The notes: generated by a model from the sequence alone, not told the origin. Numbered from the stretch's first letter, positions 12,601 to 23,821 are shown. The stretch: DNA of 64,000 nucleotides from Synchiropus splendidus (GCF_027744825.2 NC_071347.1:22858001-22922000); one strand, 5' to 3'. Program-made: numbers and translations.

Positions 12601-15600
12601 CAAGAGTAAGAGAATATAGAAAATAAAAATCAAGTGATGACATTTCTCATACATTTCAAAATCTACTCTCAATTCTGATGTAGGAACAAGAACAAGAAAC
12701 AAGAAAGTTATGTTTCACTTGCATCATAAGAGGCAACAACAATGTCTTGTTTTATTGTTTCAGAGGGCCGCATTTGGCCCCCGGTCCGACAATGTCAGTG
12801 GATAGTACTGATACTACTAATGCTGCTGTTGGAATTACAATTTGAAGTAGTGTACCTTCTGACTCATGTATGACTGCGACTACCTCCGTTACATCCACTA
12901 ACCACAACCATAAAACACAGACTTGTAACTTCTGTGTTTACTGCAGCGCCATCAAGTGTCTGTACAGCACCTGCTAAAGTACAACTACTTTACCAACCAC
13001 GACAACGTATTGATCATACTACTACATTTACTTCCTCTTTAATAACAACTACAATAACTATGTTTACGAGTTCCTCCCCTCCTGCTAATACAGCAACGCA
13101 CTGATTGCAGTATTCTAACAGCCTCTACTCTAACAGCTACAGTAATTGCTCCTTAATCACTAAATACTTATACGAGGACGACATCAACCACTCCTTCCTC
13201 AAATAATGAAACCACTTCTGCTTTTGCAGCGCTGTGTGCAATAGAAACTACTGCACTTCATCGACTGCGTTGCTTCAGCAAGTACAGTGTCTACAAATGT
13301 CACGCTGGGGTTTACAACTGTTCCAAGTAGTTCTACACTTATTCTACTTCTAAAAAGCTCTGTAAAGCTCCTGCTAGCACTACTGCTGATTCTACAGCTA
13401 CCGGTCGTAGTACTACTGCATCAGCTGCATTAACATCTACTAGATTAGCAACTGTAATCACCACCTCTGCTACGACCACAAATACTCTCCAATATGGACC
13501 ACTGTGAATACTGCATTTAATACGACGACAACTACAGCTCTCAGCCTTCATGACTACATCGCTGTGCAACACCTCATACCATCTGGTTGTAGCCAGGGGC
13601 CACTGCAGAGTGAGGAAACATCAGTTGGACGCCTCTGGTGTGGCTCTCCCTGTCTCCACAGCTGCAGGTCTGTAGTACTAAGTGCTGCTCACTGTCTCAG
13701 ACAGAGAGAGGAGTGTAGGGGGGAGGCAGAGAGGGAGGGAGGGGGCGTGCGGTCGAGCTAAAATATTAATTAAAACCTTTCCCAGAAGGGAGCGGCAGCG
13801 GCGGCTCAGTAATTAAAGCTGTTCAGGCTCAACATTTATCCCCTCTTATTAAAATGGCTGTTTGTTTTTGGAAGATAAAAAAACAAAACAGACACAAACT
13901 CATTTTTGGATTAGAGTGAGAAGTGAAGTGGGCAGGGACGGCTGGACCCAGAAGCCCTGGAGCAGATGAGCGGGCCACGAGTCTGTGTTTAACACAGAGT
14001 CCAACAGAGGCAGCAGCCACGTCTGCTGTCGCCTTTCAGATCCATACTAGCTCAGATCAGAGTCCCACACATCTGAGTGAGTCCTGCCCTTAGACAAAGT
14101 GGATTTGAGTTGCTCTGACCTTTGACCAGCTCTAGCTTCCTGACTGGTCTGATTTTAGCTGCAGCTAATGCTACAACGATTACGACGGTGGGAGACGGTA
14201 CTTTCAAAACACACACACAAACATATTAATGACAAAGTGGCGAATATAAAAACATAATGGCGACTGGCGACAAACACAGTTGAGAGGACTCTTGAGTCAT
14301 CACCTGTTCAGCTCTGCTCTGTACTGCATGTGTTCTCTTCTGCATGCTACAGTGACCATTCAAACGGAACTCTTTACATTCCTATCCAAATGTGACAAAT
14401 ATGAGAGTCTGTTTTTGTTTTTTTTTATCTGTGTCAAAACTAGTGATTGGAAAGTCCGTCACGTCTGAGTGAGTCTCTGAAACTTGAGTCCTCCACCGAT
14501 TAGACTGCGTTTATTCTTCCACAATGGTCAAATTTTTAGACAGTTTAAAGACAGACAAAGCAACAATGCTACCGTAGCAACACTGTAGCAACGTTTTACT
14601 CTGAAGCTGTTTGGCACTGATACAAACCATCATGTGGGATGTTGGACGCAGCAGTCAGGTGAAGTTTGAGGTCACCTCCTGCTGTTTGTTTGAGACTCAG
14701 AACTGATCATGGTGTTGGGTTTTGGCTTCTGGCTTCTCTTTGTCGTCTACTGTCGTGATAAGTTCCGCATTATCTTGATCTGTAGCAGCGCAGTGTTATT
14801 TGTTGTCTGAAGAGAAAACACAGTTCATTCCATCTCATGGTGCTTTCACCCAGCCAAGACAGGAAATGAAATTCTGATGAACTCATCCCGGCATGTATGC
14901 ACACACACACACACCCAGGCCTCCTGTCAGTTCCAGAGTGCACACACACACCTATTGAAGCATAAATAAGCCTCTGAAATATTAATACAAAAGAGCAACA
15001 TGCAGATTCGGTGACAGAAGAGGAGAGCAGGAGAAAGAGCCACTGAGGATGATGATAATGATGAAGACAATCAAGTTGATGGAAAAAAACTCATCATATT
15101 GGACCTGCAAAATTGGCAAAACATATTTCTGTTTTGACAAATATGGAATGATTTCCCCTGCTTTCCATATATTTATTATTATTCATTATTTAAGGTGAGA
15201 TGCTGAATTGTTTCCAAAAGAATAAAATGAAAAACAAATAAAAATATACTTAGCAAACATAAACATTATTTGGAAGATGCTTTAATATTTTATTAATATT
15301 TTAATATAATAATTATAAAATAAATCAAAACTGTACAAGTCGTCAATCTTGGAAATGGAAATGTAAAAAGAAATTGAAATTTTTAGTCCTTCAACAAAAT
15401 AATAAACATACACATGGGAAAGTAAAGAAGAAAGTAATTCAAATATCACAAACTTTGGACGAGGAGATTGTTAAAAAAATAGATGACGTAAAAAAATGAT
15501 TAAAATACTTGATAAAAATCCCCAAATCCGAACTAATAATTGAAAAAAGAAAGTAGAATTGGACTGAAACAATGTTGACCAAAGGCAAAAATAATGTTAA

Positions 15601-18600
15601 AAAATGTACTATATATATATTTTTTTTTTCAAATGCAGCCGATATCGGCTGCATGAGCAGACACATCAAACAATAACAACCTCTTTGGTTCTCGGCTATC
15701 GAGGAAGTTAATGGTGCATTAAAGAAGATTGCTGGCCCCATCCGACCGCCCTCACGATCCGCTCCTGCCATCATCAGTGATTTAATTTGAGCCTCCAATT
15801 TATGGCTGAGTGCCGTGCGCGAGTCCAACCGCGGCTAATTTAGCTAATGCTTTATTGTGATTTTAGGATTTCTTTTTTATAATCGCTGGACGGCTAAAAT
15901 GGCGATTCCATTAGTGCTTATCATCTCCCATCTGTCTCCATGAAGGCCCGAGCGGCTCACGCGAGCACGGCGACTTATTCCTTCTTTTTTTTACAAGCCC
16001 GGTACCAGCTCATCCGACCTGGTGCTCCTCAGTTAAACTGGCCACGCGAGGGGACTCGCTGTGCCAGTCTGAGTGCTGTGTTTCTGTCGTTGGTTGTTGA
16101 GCTTCATGAAGTGCTGACTCATGTTTGGGATTTGCCCCTGTGTTTAATGTGAGCCGTTTGTGAGGACGTATGGCCGACTCGCGAATTTAAACCCACTTCT
16201 GAGTCGCACGGACCCAGTTGTGTTGCAGTTCTCTTGTTGTTGGATGCTCTGCTGCACACTGAAGTCGTGGCTTCCTCTGTCCCCACTTCCTCCTGCCGCC
16301 CACCAGCACATCAGCGCCGGCCTCACAACTCTGGTGCTGCATTAAATCTCCCGTCATGCTGCTCCTATTCGCTCTCTCGGAGCCACAGAGGAGAGAAGAG
16401 TCGGCTCAGTCAGTGGCAGCCGCTGATGAAAACTAAATACAGCCGCTGCAGAGGAGATGGAAATAAGTGTTATTATTTTGGCAGCCATGTTTGACCCTCG
16501 CTGTTGTCAGATTAGAGTCACTCTTCCAGCTTTTGTATCGGCGTGTATTCATTATGAATCTTTGCTCGCGGTGTGTGAATCTTTAACAAGCGCCTGGATG
16601 TCGAGTCAGAGGAATCAGATGTTGCTATTCTTGGAAAATATGAAAATATTATGTATTTGACGTGTGCAGTTGTTTGTTCCTGGTGTGAGATCGTTTTTCT
16701 TCATATCGAATGGTGAAATAACTGGACCTAAACCAGACACAAGGAAATTGTTGGTGGTTATTGGATATATTTAGTGATGCATTGTTGGTGTAATTTTGGG
16801 TTTCTATCCAGGGATGATGATGTTAGTGGAAGATGTAGTGATCTGCAGTGAGTGTAAAGAATAACACTTCGCAAACAAAGTAATCCAACCAAAATATAAT
16901 CTGCAGATGTGGCAATTGTTACGGAAAGGTGAGTGGGAGGAGTGAAGGTCAGGAAGTGAGCAGTTAAAACATGGATCATCAGAGAGAGTCAGTCTGAAGA
17001 GTCAGAGATAAAGTTGCTGACTAGGGAAGGGCAAGATGAGAAAGGAGTCTATCAGTGGGACATGAGGAGAACTTTGGAGATGAAGTTAAGACACCTGGGG
17101 AGCAGAGACAGAGGTGGACCCAGGGTGTTGAGATGGAGGAGAGGAAGGCGTCAGAGAGGTTCATTGTGGAGAGGTAGGTCTTGCTGTGCCTGTGTTTCGT
17201 CCTGGCATGAAGGTGCCAGCGAGCAGCGTGAGCTGGGCTTCCTCCTGCGCTCGACATTATGAACCGTCTCCAGGCATGTTTCTCTCTTAACTGCTGTAAT
17301 TAGCAGCGTCCTGTGGCGAGCGGCGCCCCGCCGGGATCAATCGTCCCGCCGCGTGTCATCTAAGCCGCTGCTCTCGTCCGGAAACACGCCTGTGAAGTGA
17401 TGTTGAACTGCAGGTGAAGTGACGTCGTGCTGCGCTTCTCTCTCTCCGCAGGTCCACGTGGGCACCTCGCTCCAGGGCCAGAGAGTGGTGGGCTTCCTCA
17501 CCTGCACCCACCTGCACGCCATCGAAGGTAGGCTCCTCTCCAGTCTGATAAATGGACACATCCTCCCAGTTCCTACCGCTCTTGTTCCCATGGCGACCAG
17601 CTCCAGTTGTTTAGCGCGTCACCGTCTATTTAAAGCCGGCGGTCACTGCCTCCCTCATTTTTTACCAGAGACATGTCTCCCCCACCGGCTCGGCTATTTC
17701 AGGACCTTCCTACGCTCCGTACGGTCTAAAGATAGCCGGACCAGCAGCGCTTCTAAAGATACGCCAAACCTCTTCAGGTGGCGTGAGCGAAGCCTCCTCT
17801 GCTGGAGTAGTCGTAGTAGAAGTGTCGTCACTGGAGGCAAATACAGACCAGTCTTCTTGTGGCTCGGAACCGGGTCTGGTTCAAAGCCACCTCGAGAAAC
17901 ATGAAAACATGGCTATCCTTGTCCTGTTAAAGTTAATTTCTTCTCTTCTTCAACAATAATAATAAGGGATGCGCCTAAAAAAAATTTAATTTGTGGCCGA
18001 ATACGGAATATCAAACGTAGTGGTTACACTTTTTTTGATATTCCATCGGTGTTGAGTACATTGTTATACATCTTTTTCAAAGAAGGTATATGACATTTTA
18101 AAAAAATATATAAATATTTCAGCCTTTGCTTAAAAAAAGTTTTTCATTTATATTAGTCTTTCAAACAAACAGTGCTCTCATGCGCCGTGAGAGCAGCGTC
18201 GCCCACTCGCCCTCCGCTCTGCCGCCTCCTGCTCTCCTCCTCTGTCTGCTCGGCTCCTCTCCTGCCGTTCACTTCACTGCGCTCACTTTTAGACCATAAA
18301 ACTCTCTTTACACACCTTCGTGCGGGTGAGAGCGGCGGCACTGAGCGCGTCAGAGCCAGCAGGAGTGAGAGGATCAAATGCTGGAGTCAAAAGGCTCCAA
18401 GCAACTCACTGTCTGGTTGTGTAATAGAGCAGCCAGCAAGGCTGCGAACAGGACGGCCTCGGTTCACCAGGGACCTTTCTGGCCTGGTGCTATTGCTGTA
18501 CACACTTTCAACTACACACGCCGACACTGATCATTTGGTGTGAGACACTATATCATGGCCTCTTCACGTCCAGCCGTCCGTGAGGCTGGGATCAGGGCGG

Positions 18601-20174
18601 TGAGGATGAGGAGCGCCGGCTTCTGGTGGTGAACTAGAGGAGTGTAAGGTAAACACTCAGATTACCACTGTGGGAAGAAAGCACATATTCACCACTCACC
18701 CTCCTTAGAAGAGTGTTGCCCTTTCGTAATCTCTCTCTTTCCGCTTCATTTTTCCCCCTTTTTGTAACTCCTGACTGGTGCTTTTTAGGGGCTGGGTGGC
18801 AAAGTGGACTGAACCTCTTCACCCCAGTGGTTTGGGGTGGTCCCAACCAAATGTTTAAAAATAATATCAATCATGGTGGTGACCAGGCTTTTAGCTAGGA
18901 CTTTCAAACAGGCCGCCAGATTACGCCGGTAAACAAATATCGCGGCCAGGCTATGGCTGCAAAAGGGTTGAGAACTGGCAAATTTCTATAATATTCGGCA
19001 CACAGGAAACACTCTTTTCATGGAAACTGGTGTGATGACACTACGAGTGGGGCGTTATACAGGCACTAGTGATTGGACATTTGGGGCGTCCTGCTGTATA
19101 GGAGGGCGCCCACTCTTTCATGTTTTGCAGTTTAGGGCGGACGCCCAGATGCCCCCCTCGCCATAAGCATGATAGTGATTCAGGTCTGAATCAAGATCCT
19201 TTGATATGAATTTTTTCTATCGTCCTCAGGAGGACGTTGGAGACTTAGCTTACACAGACTCGCATAGAAACAGTCACCATCCAACACAACAGATGAGCTG
19301 AACCAACTCACACTCAGGAGCTGTGCCATTGTAAACACAACCTCGTCAAAACCGAACTCAGAATCGGGTCAGAAGAGCGTCAGGGATGCCGGAGAGTGGT
19401 CGGGTCGAGGGGTCAGAAGGTCACCAGCATCCACACACACACCTTCTCTGTCTGCCTCACACACACCAGGTGACGCGTCGGTGCGCTGTGAGCAACTGGA
19501 CCTGATGCTCCAGTGGGGGTCCGAGTTCCGTCAGACCTCGTTGCAGCCTCCTGAAGGAGAGAAGGTTCTGGAGGACCTGGTGGCATTCGACGTCCTGCTG
19601 GGGGATCTCAACTTCGACAACTGCTCCTCAGGTACGAGCACTTGCTGTTCTGGAGGGGCCGTTCAGCTCCGGAGGGCGCTGAGGGGGAGAGACGTGCTGG
19701 AAGAGCGTAAAGTTTGACTCTCACTGCTGTGTGTTTCCATTCTGCAGAGGACAAACTGGAACAACAACACGCACTTTTCACTCAGTACAAGGACCCGTGT
19801 CGTCTCGGGCCAGGAGAGGACAAACCCTGGGCTCTAGGTAACCACTCGCACACACACGTTTATATCTCATGGCCATAACCCTGAAGGTGAACAGCAGGAA
19901 GGAGTCATAACTCGTAACACTTCCTCTGCAACACTGCCCACTTCCTCCTTCATTCCATGTGACCACACACACTTTGTCTCTCTATTCTTCTTGGGAACTC
20001 CCATTCCCATGACCCTTTCCCCAGCCTCTGCACCTAAACATTACCATCCAAAACACATGGCTAACCATGAACCAGGACTCTCAACCAAACTGAAATCCAG
20101 ATGTTTTGAAGTCTTCATCCTCCATTTACATCTTAAAGTGGTGGAGTCCAGCAAGATCCTCAATAAGTATAGTT

Positions 20175-20226
<52 letters not shown>

Positions 20227-23200
20227 TTATTATTATTGTCTCTCGACCAGCGACCGGAGCGACACCGCGGGGGTCTCAGACTTTAATCAGATCATAATCC
20301 CACTCTACGAGTGTGGAGCCAGTTGAAGCTGGGGCGACGCACACACTCGGCAGGCTTCGGGTCGGGATGTGAGGCTTCATTATTTAGGCCAGCGGTACTT
20401 TTCCGGGACAATGTTGGCCGGGAGGGGAGCGAAGAGTTTATTTATGTGGCAAGAGGAGGCGACTGCTGTGTGGCTGACTCGGTGGAAGTTTGAGAAACCA
20501 GAACTGTGCATGCTGAGCCTGACTCAGAGTCACAGGCAGGGAGTCCAAATCAGACATACAAATCCAGAAATCATGTTTGTTAGAGCTTCTGTAAATACAT
20601 GCGGGTTTAGGGGTCGGACAGAGTCCCACAGAGCGGCGGGGCGACAGGCCCACCATGACTGTGAGTCACACACATCTGACTCCCTGTGACTCAGGATGGT
20701 TTGAGAAGGAGTGTCAGAAGAGTAAGTCTCTGCCTCGTGAGGCTTCAGCAAGACGTCTATTTAGATTGAATGCACCTGAGGTTGAGCTGCATTCAAATCC
20801 TGGTGAGTTTCACTGGAGTCATGTGACTGTACTGTAGGAGAAGCTTCTGCCATCATCTCTTACTCGATTGTTTTGGATTCTTATCTTATTTTAATAATGG
20901 AAAAAGATATATTCCTGATCACCCTGGCGCACAGCGCCCCCTGCTGGACATGTGCTCTCACACAAAACCGTGCACACGGTCATCACCAGCGTGAGATCCT
21001 CACGTCCTCCTGTCTGTGTCTGCGTCTGCAGGGACCTTTCTGGACCCCAGTGGTCTCTACGACGACGAGGTCAGCTCGCCGGAGAGTTTACAGAAGTGAG
21101 TTTCTCTCAGCACATGTTCATGTAAATGACCCTCACTCTCCATGTACTCAGCTGCAACTCTTCTGTTCTTGAATGTGCTCCTTCCACCTGCAATACTACT
21201 CTTTACTTTTAATTCTCTTATCACCGCTACAATCACGACTACTGCACTGTTACTGCCACGTCTCATATCATTGCTCCAGACTACCACTGTACTGTGACAA
21301 GCTCTTCTGGTACTATTACAACAATATCATTTTGAAATGACTACTCATATTACAAGTGCCACTATGGTTGCTCTTACCATCAGGGAACATACATACATTT
21401 ATTAGCAGATAAAAGGATGTCAATTAGCTTGTTAATAGTTAGTATGTTCTCCATTCTCAAGTGTTATCACTATTTGCGTTGTTCCTATGGCTACATCTAT
21501 CAGTATGACTAGGCGAGTAATACTGCTTCGGTATGAGACTACTTTTACTTCTTCAGCATTTCCCCCTCCTTCATCCACTATTTCTTTGTCTACATCTAGT
21601 GCTGTGACTGCAACTACTTCTTTCGTGACTTAAATATTAGTAGTGTAAGGAGTACTGTCACTTACTACTAATACAATTTTACAGTTTTTATTTCTTTTAT
21701 GCAACTATTTTTATACTACTGCCACTTGTTTTCCTTTTCTTTATTGCATTAATTTCTATTTCCTCTAATTTGTATTTCATCTAAAGTAAAGATTTAAATT
21801 ATAAGTAAATTTATATCTTTACTTTAGATGGTACTGCTTTGCCTTCTTATTCTACTGTTTGCAATACTGCTCTTAGTGTTTTATTGTCTTTCTCTTCTAA
21901 CTACTACAATTTCCTAATGTCCTCCAACCACGCCTTGGCATTACAGAATCTGCTTGTTTTACTGCTGCCCTCAGAACTTTCTCTGTCCACTTGAAGTACA
22001 TTATACCTGAAGCTTGTTTTGCTACTGCGTCTCATCATGTTCAGGTGCTGGTGTAGTAAAAGACCAGGTCATTAGAGACTTGATGAACAGTCCTCTCACA
22101 GCTATCCACCTTTGTGATTCGAGTCTCAGTCTTTCTCTCAGCTGAGCCTCTTTTCTGTTTGAGACCGGCCACGTTCTCTCGTCAGACCGGCTCCTTGGCT
22201 TTAACCTGCGTGTGTCCTGCAGGGTGATGGAGAACGAGGACGGCAGGAAGGAGTACCTGCTGTTTCCTCCCAGCAAGAGCCACTGCCCCGGCGGGGGGCA
22301 GAAGGGACGCAAGATCCCCCTGAAGGGAAACGGCCGGCGGCTGGACTACATCCTCTACAGCGACGAGGCGCTGCAGCCGGACTGGAAGCTGGTACGTGGA
22401 GGATTTACTGCAGAGTCTTAAAGGATCAGGCTGGCAGTCGCTGTGCTTATTGTCTGGTCAGAAAAGCCTCCCAAAACAACAATGAGCAGAGTGTGCTGGT
22501 GTGAGTGTCCAGCTCGCGAGGTTGATCCTCCAGTGCGCAGCGTCATGCTGCTCAGAACAATGTGGGAACGGGCGATAAGGCCAGGACACAGGGGTTGGAT
22601 GGAACTCTGCGCAAGTCCTCTTCAGACTCATGGCTGCTGTCGCCATGGTGATTAGGATTATGGTGATGATGCCATCCGCACTCATTCAGCGCTTAAGAAA
22701 CATTGGCTACTGTGGTTTACGTTATTAGTTGTCAGTTGAGACTAGTTAATGGAAGGGTTTGAGTCGCCTGTGCCGGATGTTCCCGATAAATGCACAGCGT
22801 CTTCTCTCACGATTATCCTCTGGCTTCATCTAGTGGTTGACTAGTGGTACTGCAGCTGCCTCCATTTACTGACAGAAAGTTCTGTCGAGACTTCAAAGGC
22901 TGTGATCTATTTCACGTCAACCTTCTTGATGTTCTGTCTTGAAAAGATCATTCCAAGTAAATTATGGAATGCAAAATATTTCTTATAAAATGATGACAGT
23001 GAATCTTTAGTCATGAGCAGATGTTTATCTGAAATATAAAACGCTTAATATAAGAAAGAAAATGTTCAATGAAAAATATTATTTTTATTGCATCATTCTT
23101 CATAAAAGTTACAAGGATCAGACAGACAGAAGAAATTTCTTGAAATTAAAAAACGATTCACTATTCAGTAATTTCCCTTGAAGATCCCAGTAGAACTGTT

Positions 23201-23602
23201 CTTAAATGCGTGTCATTTTGAATTAAATTGCGATTCAATTAATAAATGAAACCCACCATAGCTCCGATAGCCAGCCACTAGGGGGCGTTGTGAGTTTTGC
23301 CATTAGCTCAAAGTCCTTTATTGGGAGATTTTGGTTGTCATGGCAGCATACAAACACAAGGCAGACAAAGTAGCAACACCGCCACGCTGTAAAAACAAAG
23401 ATAACACTGTGGAAATAGAAAAAACATCGTTTAATAAATGAAATATTCTTAATATACAAGGGTCCATCTTCATGCCATTTCCTCCACTCTGGTCTCTCAG
23501 GAAATGGAGGAGTTCAGCTTCGTGACTCAGCTGGCCGGACTGACCGACCACCTCTCTGTGGCCATGAGACTGGCCGTGTGCACCGGGGAGGAGGAGCCTT
23601 AG
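6375..23602 (+). CDS. smpd3: Neutral sphingomyelinase 2 (sphingomyelin phosphodiesterase 3), nine coding exons
   Basis: Hydrolyses sphingomyelin to ceramide and phosphocholine on the inner leaflet of plasma and Golgi membranes; the family acts in ceramide signalling, exosome release and skeletal growth. Coding join: 6375-6676, 9069-9320, 9509-10427, 17452-17527, 19470-19631, 19748-19837, 21032-21095, 22223-22391, 23501-23602, all GT-AG and in phase, giving 711 residues (human 655). Two hydrophobic segments lie at about residues 13-31 and 58-85. The DNase I-like catalytic domain keeps LQEVFD (Glu413), GDLNFDN (Asp562, Asn564) and GLTDH (Asp694, His695), so it should be active. The start is the ATG opening MVLHATPY, which aligns with the mammalian start. 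Oddities: residues 225-308 carry eight CPxH-type motifs, which accounts for much of the extra length, and Ser replaces the second Cys of the mammalian Cys53-Cys54 pair. Confidence 0.97.
6677..9068 (+). other. smpd3: smpd3 intron 1
   Basis: Non-coding. It carries a 642-bp inverted-repeat transposon (7060-7701). I see no other gene in it. Confidence 0.85.
7060..7701. mobile_element. Non-autonomous DNA transposon with CATACCTGTCAAC termini
   Basis: CATACCTGTCAAC at 7060-7072 is the exact inverse of GTTGACAGGTATG at 7689-7701. The flanks are AAAAAAG on the left and AAAAAGG on the right, a possible but low-complexity target duplication. Near both ends are CCTTATAA/TTATACG motifs. No transposase frame is present. 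The family is not recognised with certainty. Confidence 0.65.
9069..9320 (+). CDS. smpd3: smpd3 coding exon 2
   Basis: Starts after CTATCAAG and a pyrimidine-rich tract, and ends before GTCAGACG. Encodes the segment with SFCFASANVCLLPD and IYIDSPTNTSI, which is strongly conserved in nSMase2. Phase 2 in, phase 2 out. Confidence 0.92.
9509..10427 (+). CDS. smpd3: smpd3 coding exon 3 (linker and start of catalytic domain)
   Basis: Longest coding exon, residues 185-491. It begins with the conserved SAASFSSL, runs through a hydrophilic linker with the CPxH array (residues 225-308), then enters the catalytic domain with FDHEISAFFPANLDFLALQE, YGWKGCCSSFKFLNSG and YPILD. The end GCCAAG is followed by GTAAGA, phase 0. 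Confidence 0.97.
9627..9878 (+). other. smpd3: Array of eight Cys-Pro-x-His motifs in the SMPD3 linker
   Basis: Eight units read ECPVH, DCPLH, PCPLH, ECPVH, ECPVH, DCPLH, ECAVH, DCPLH. The Cys residues are at 226, 236, 246, 256, 267, 278, 292 and 305. The codons differ between units (TGC/TGT, CCG/CCC/CCT/CCA, CAC/CAT), so this is not a young DNA repeat. The motif resembles CP-type haem regulatory motifs or a metal-binding repeat. Function is unknown. Confidence 0.9.
12410..13520. repeat. Degenerate ACT/CTA trinucleotide-rich region
   Basis: Dense but imperfect runs of CTACTACT, ACTACTGAT and similar triplets, with no exact period. It resembles the stretch at 21180-22040 and is interrupted by a hAT-like insertion. 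Confidence 0.55.
12521..12797. mobile_element. hAT (Charlie-like) transposon remnant
   Basis: Begins CAGAGGTGGAC and ends in a GGCCGCATTTGGCCCCCGG-type terminus, which is typical of Charlie-like hAT copies. Inside is only AT-rich filler. Exact boundaries and target duplication are not clear. Confidence 0.5.
13745..13870. promoter_or_regulatory. Possible conserved non-coding element
   Basis: Non-repetitive DNA with several homeodomain-type TAATTA cores (TATTAATTAAAA, CAGTAATTAAAG). Inferred only from composition and motif density; conservation was not tested. Confidence 0.25.
14900..14915. repeat. (CA)n microsatellite
   Basis: About eight CA units. Confidence 0.85.
15633..15654. repeat. Perfect 22-bp palindrome
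   Basis: The half-site ATGCAGCCGAT is followed at once by its exact reverse complement, with no spacer. It sits at the junction between AT-rich DNA and a non-repetitive enhancer-like block. Confidence 0.9.
15633..15960. promoter_or_regulatory. Possible enhancer / conserved non-coding block in smpd3 intron 3
   Basis: After about 500 bp of AT-rich filler the composition changes abruptly to complex DNA. It contains AACAATAACAA (SOX-like), CCAATTTATGG and GCTAATTTAGCTAATG (homeodomain-like), and TTTATTGTG. No frame remains open across it. The call is inference from texture and motifs. Confidence 0.35.
17452..17527 (+). CDS. smpd3: smpd3 coding exon 4
   Basis: Follows CTCTCCGCAG. Encodes VHVGTSLQGQRVVGFLTCTH plus LHAIE, the conserved strand with TCTHLHA. 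Ends before GTAGGC, phase 1. Confidence 0.95.
17528..19469 (+). other. smpd3: smpd3 intron 4
   Basis: Non-coding. A motif AGGGATGCGCC at about 17967 and AT-rich DNA to 18150 look like hAT-type debris. GC-rich DNA at 18170-18370 has no supported exon. Confidence 0.75.
19470..19631 (+). CDS. smpd3: smpd3 coding exon 5
   Basis: Follows ACACACCAG. Encodes RCEQLDLMLQW and the catalytic LGDLNFDNCSS motif (Asp562, Asn564). Ends before GTACGA, phase 1. Confidence 0.95.
19748..19837 (+). CDS. smpd3: smpd3 coding exon 6
   Basis: Follows TTCTGCAG. Encodes EDKLEQQHALFTQYKDPCRL and GPGEDKPWAL. Ends before GTAACC, phase 1. Confidence 0.95.
   Translation, partial: RTNWNNNTHFSLSTRTRVVSGQERTNPGL
19980..20160 (+). 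repeat. Dispersed GTGGGGAC-type fish repeat, copy B
   Basis: Shares CCAAAACACATGGCT, ACCAGGACTCT and the trailing TTTGAAGTCTTCATCCT with the other copies. A (CA)n tract follows directly. Confidence 0.6.
20177..20224. repeat. (AC)24 microsatellite
   Basis: Uninterrupted AC units, followed by a short (TAT)n run. Confidence 0.97.
20934..20947 (-). promoter_or_regulatory. CTCF-like motif
   Basis: On the minus strand it reads CCAGCAGGGGGCGC, a full match to the vertebrate CTCF core consensus. The same 14-mer occurs at 60861. Binding is not shown. Confidence 0.5.
21032..21095 (+). CDS. smpd3: smpd3 coding exon 7
   Basis: Follows GTCTGCAG. Encodes GTFLDPSGLYDDEVSSPESL plus Q, matching the GLYDE region of the family. 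Ends before GTGAGT, phase 2. Confidence 0.95.
21180..22040. repeat. Degenerate ACT/CTA trinucleotide-rich region
   Basis: Imperfect runs of TACTACT, CACTAT and similar triplets, with the same texture as 12410-13520. Confidence 0.5.
21778..21830. repeat. Perfect 16-bp inverted repeat
   Basis: CATCTAAAGTAAAGAT at 21778-21793 pairs exactly with ATCTTTACTTTAGATG at 21815-21830 across a 21-nt AT-rich spacer. Confidence 0.9.
22223..22391 (+). CDS. smpd3: smpd3 coding exon 8
   Basis: Follows GTCCTGCAG. Encodes VMENEDGRKEYLLFPPSKSH, then GQKGRKIPLKGNGRRLDYIL, which is diagnostic for nSMase2. Ends AAGCTG before GTACGT, phase 0. Confidence 0.96.
22392..23500 (+). other. smpd3: smpd3 intron 8
   Basis: Non-coding. 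AT-rich in the second half, with a CTCF-like motif at 23275-23288. Confidence 0.8.
23275..23288 (+). promoter_or_regulatory. CTCF-like motif
   Basis: CCACTAGGGGGCGT matches the CTCF core except the last base. Binding is not shown. Confidence 0.4.
23501..23602 (+). CDS. smpd3: smpd3 coding exon 9 (C-terminus)
   Basis: Follows GGTCTCTCAG. Encodes EMEEFSFVTQLAGLTDHLSV and AMRLAVCTGEEEP, with the catalytic Asp-His pair, then TAG. The EEE tail matches the mammalian C-terminus. Confidence 0.97.
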   Translation, partial: EMEEFSFVTQLAGLTDHLSVAMRLAVCTGEEEP

Positions 23603-23780
23603 TGACCCCGACCCCTCCACCCCCACCCCCACCCAGCTGCGGGTCTTCTATTACTGCCATGGAGGAGAACGACGAGTGTTTACACAACTATGAAGCGGCC
23701 TTTAGAGGACGGACGTCTGACTGGACCGTCTCTGAGGGACAGATGAGCCAGGAGATACACTTTCTTTGCTCAAGCACACA

Positions 23781-23820
<40 letters not shown>
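23781..23820. repeat. (CT)5(CA)13 compound microsatellite
   Basis: Five CT units run directly into thirteen CA units, in the smpd3 3' UTR. Confidence 0.93.

Positions 23821-23821
<1 letters not shown>

Larger units (their letters stand above)
10428..17451 (+). other. smpd3: smpd3 intron 3
   Basis: A 7-kb non-coding stretch. It holds degenerate ACT/CTA-rich DNA at about 12410-13520 split by hAT-like debris at about 12521-12797, a possible conserved element near 13750-13860, AT-rich DNA at 15100-15630, and a possible enhancer with a 22-bp palindrome at 15633-15960. No further exon is supported. Confidence 0.8.
19838..21031 (+). other. smpd3: smpd3 intron 6
   Basis: Non-coding. Contains dispersed repeat copy B, a (CA)24 tract and a CTCF-like motif at 20934-20947. 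Confidence 0.8.
21096..22222 (+). other. smpd3: smpd3 intron 7
   Basis: Non-coding. Degenerate ACT/CTA-rich DNA fills most of it, and a 16-bp inverted repeat lies at 21778-21830. Confidence 0.8.
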
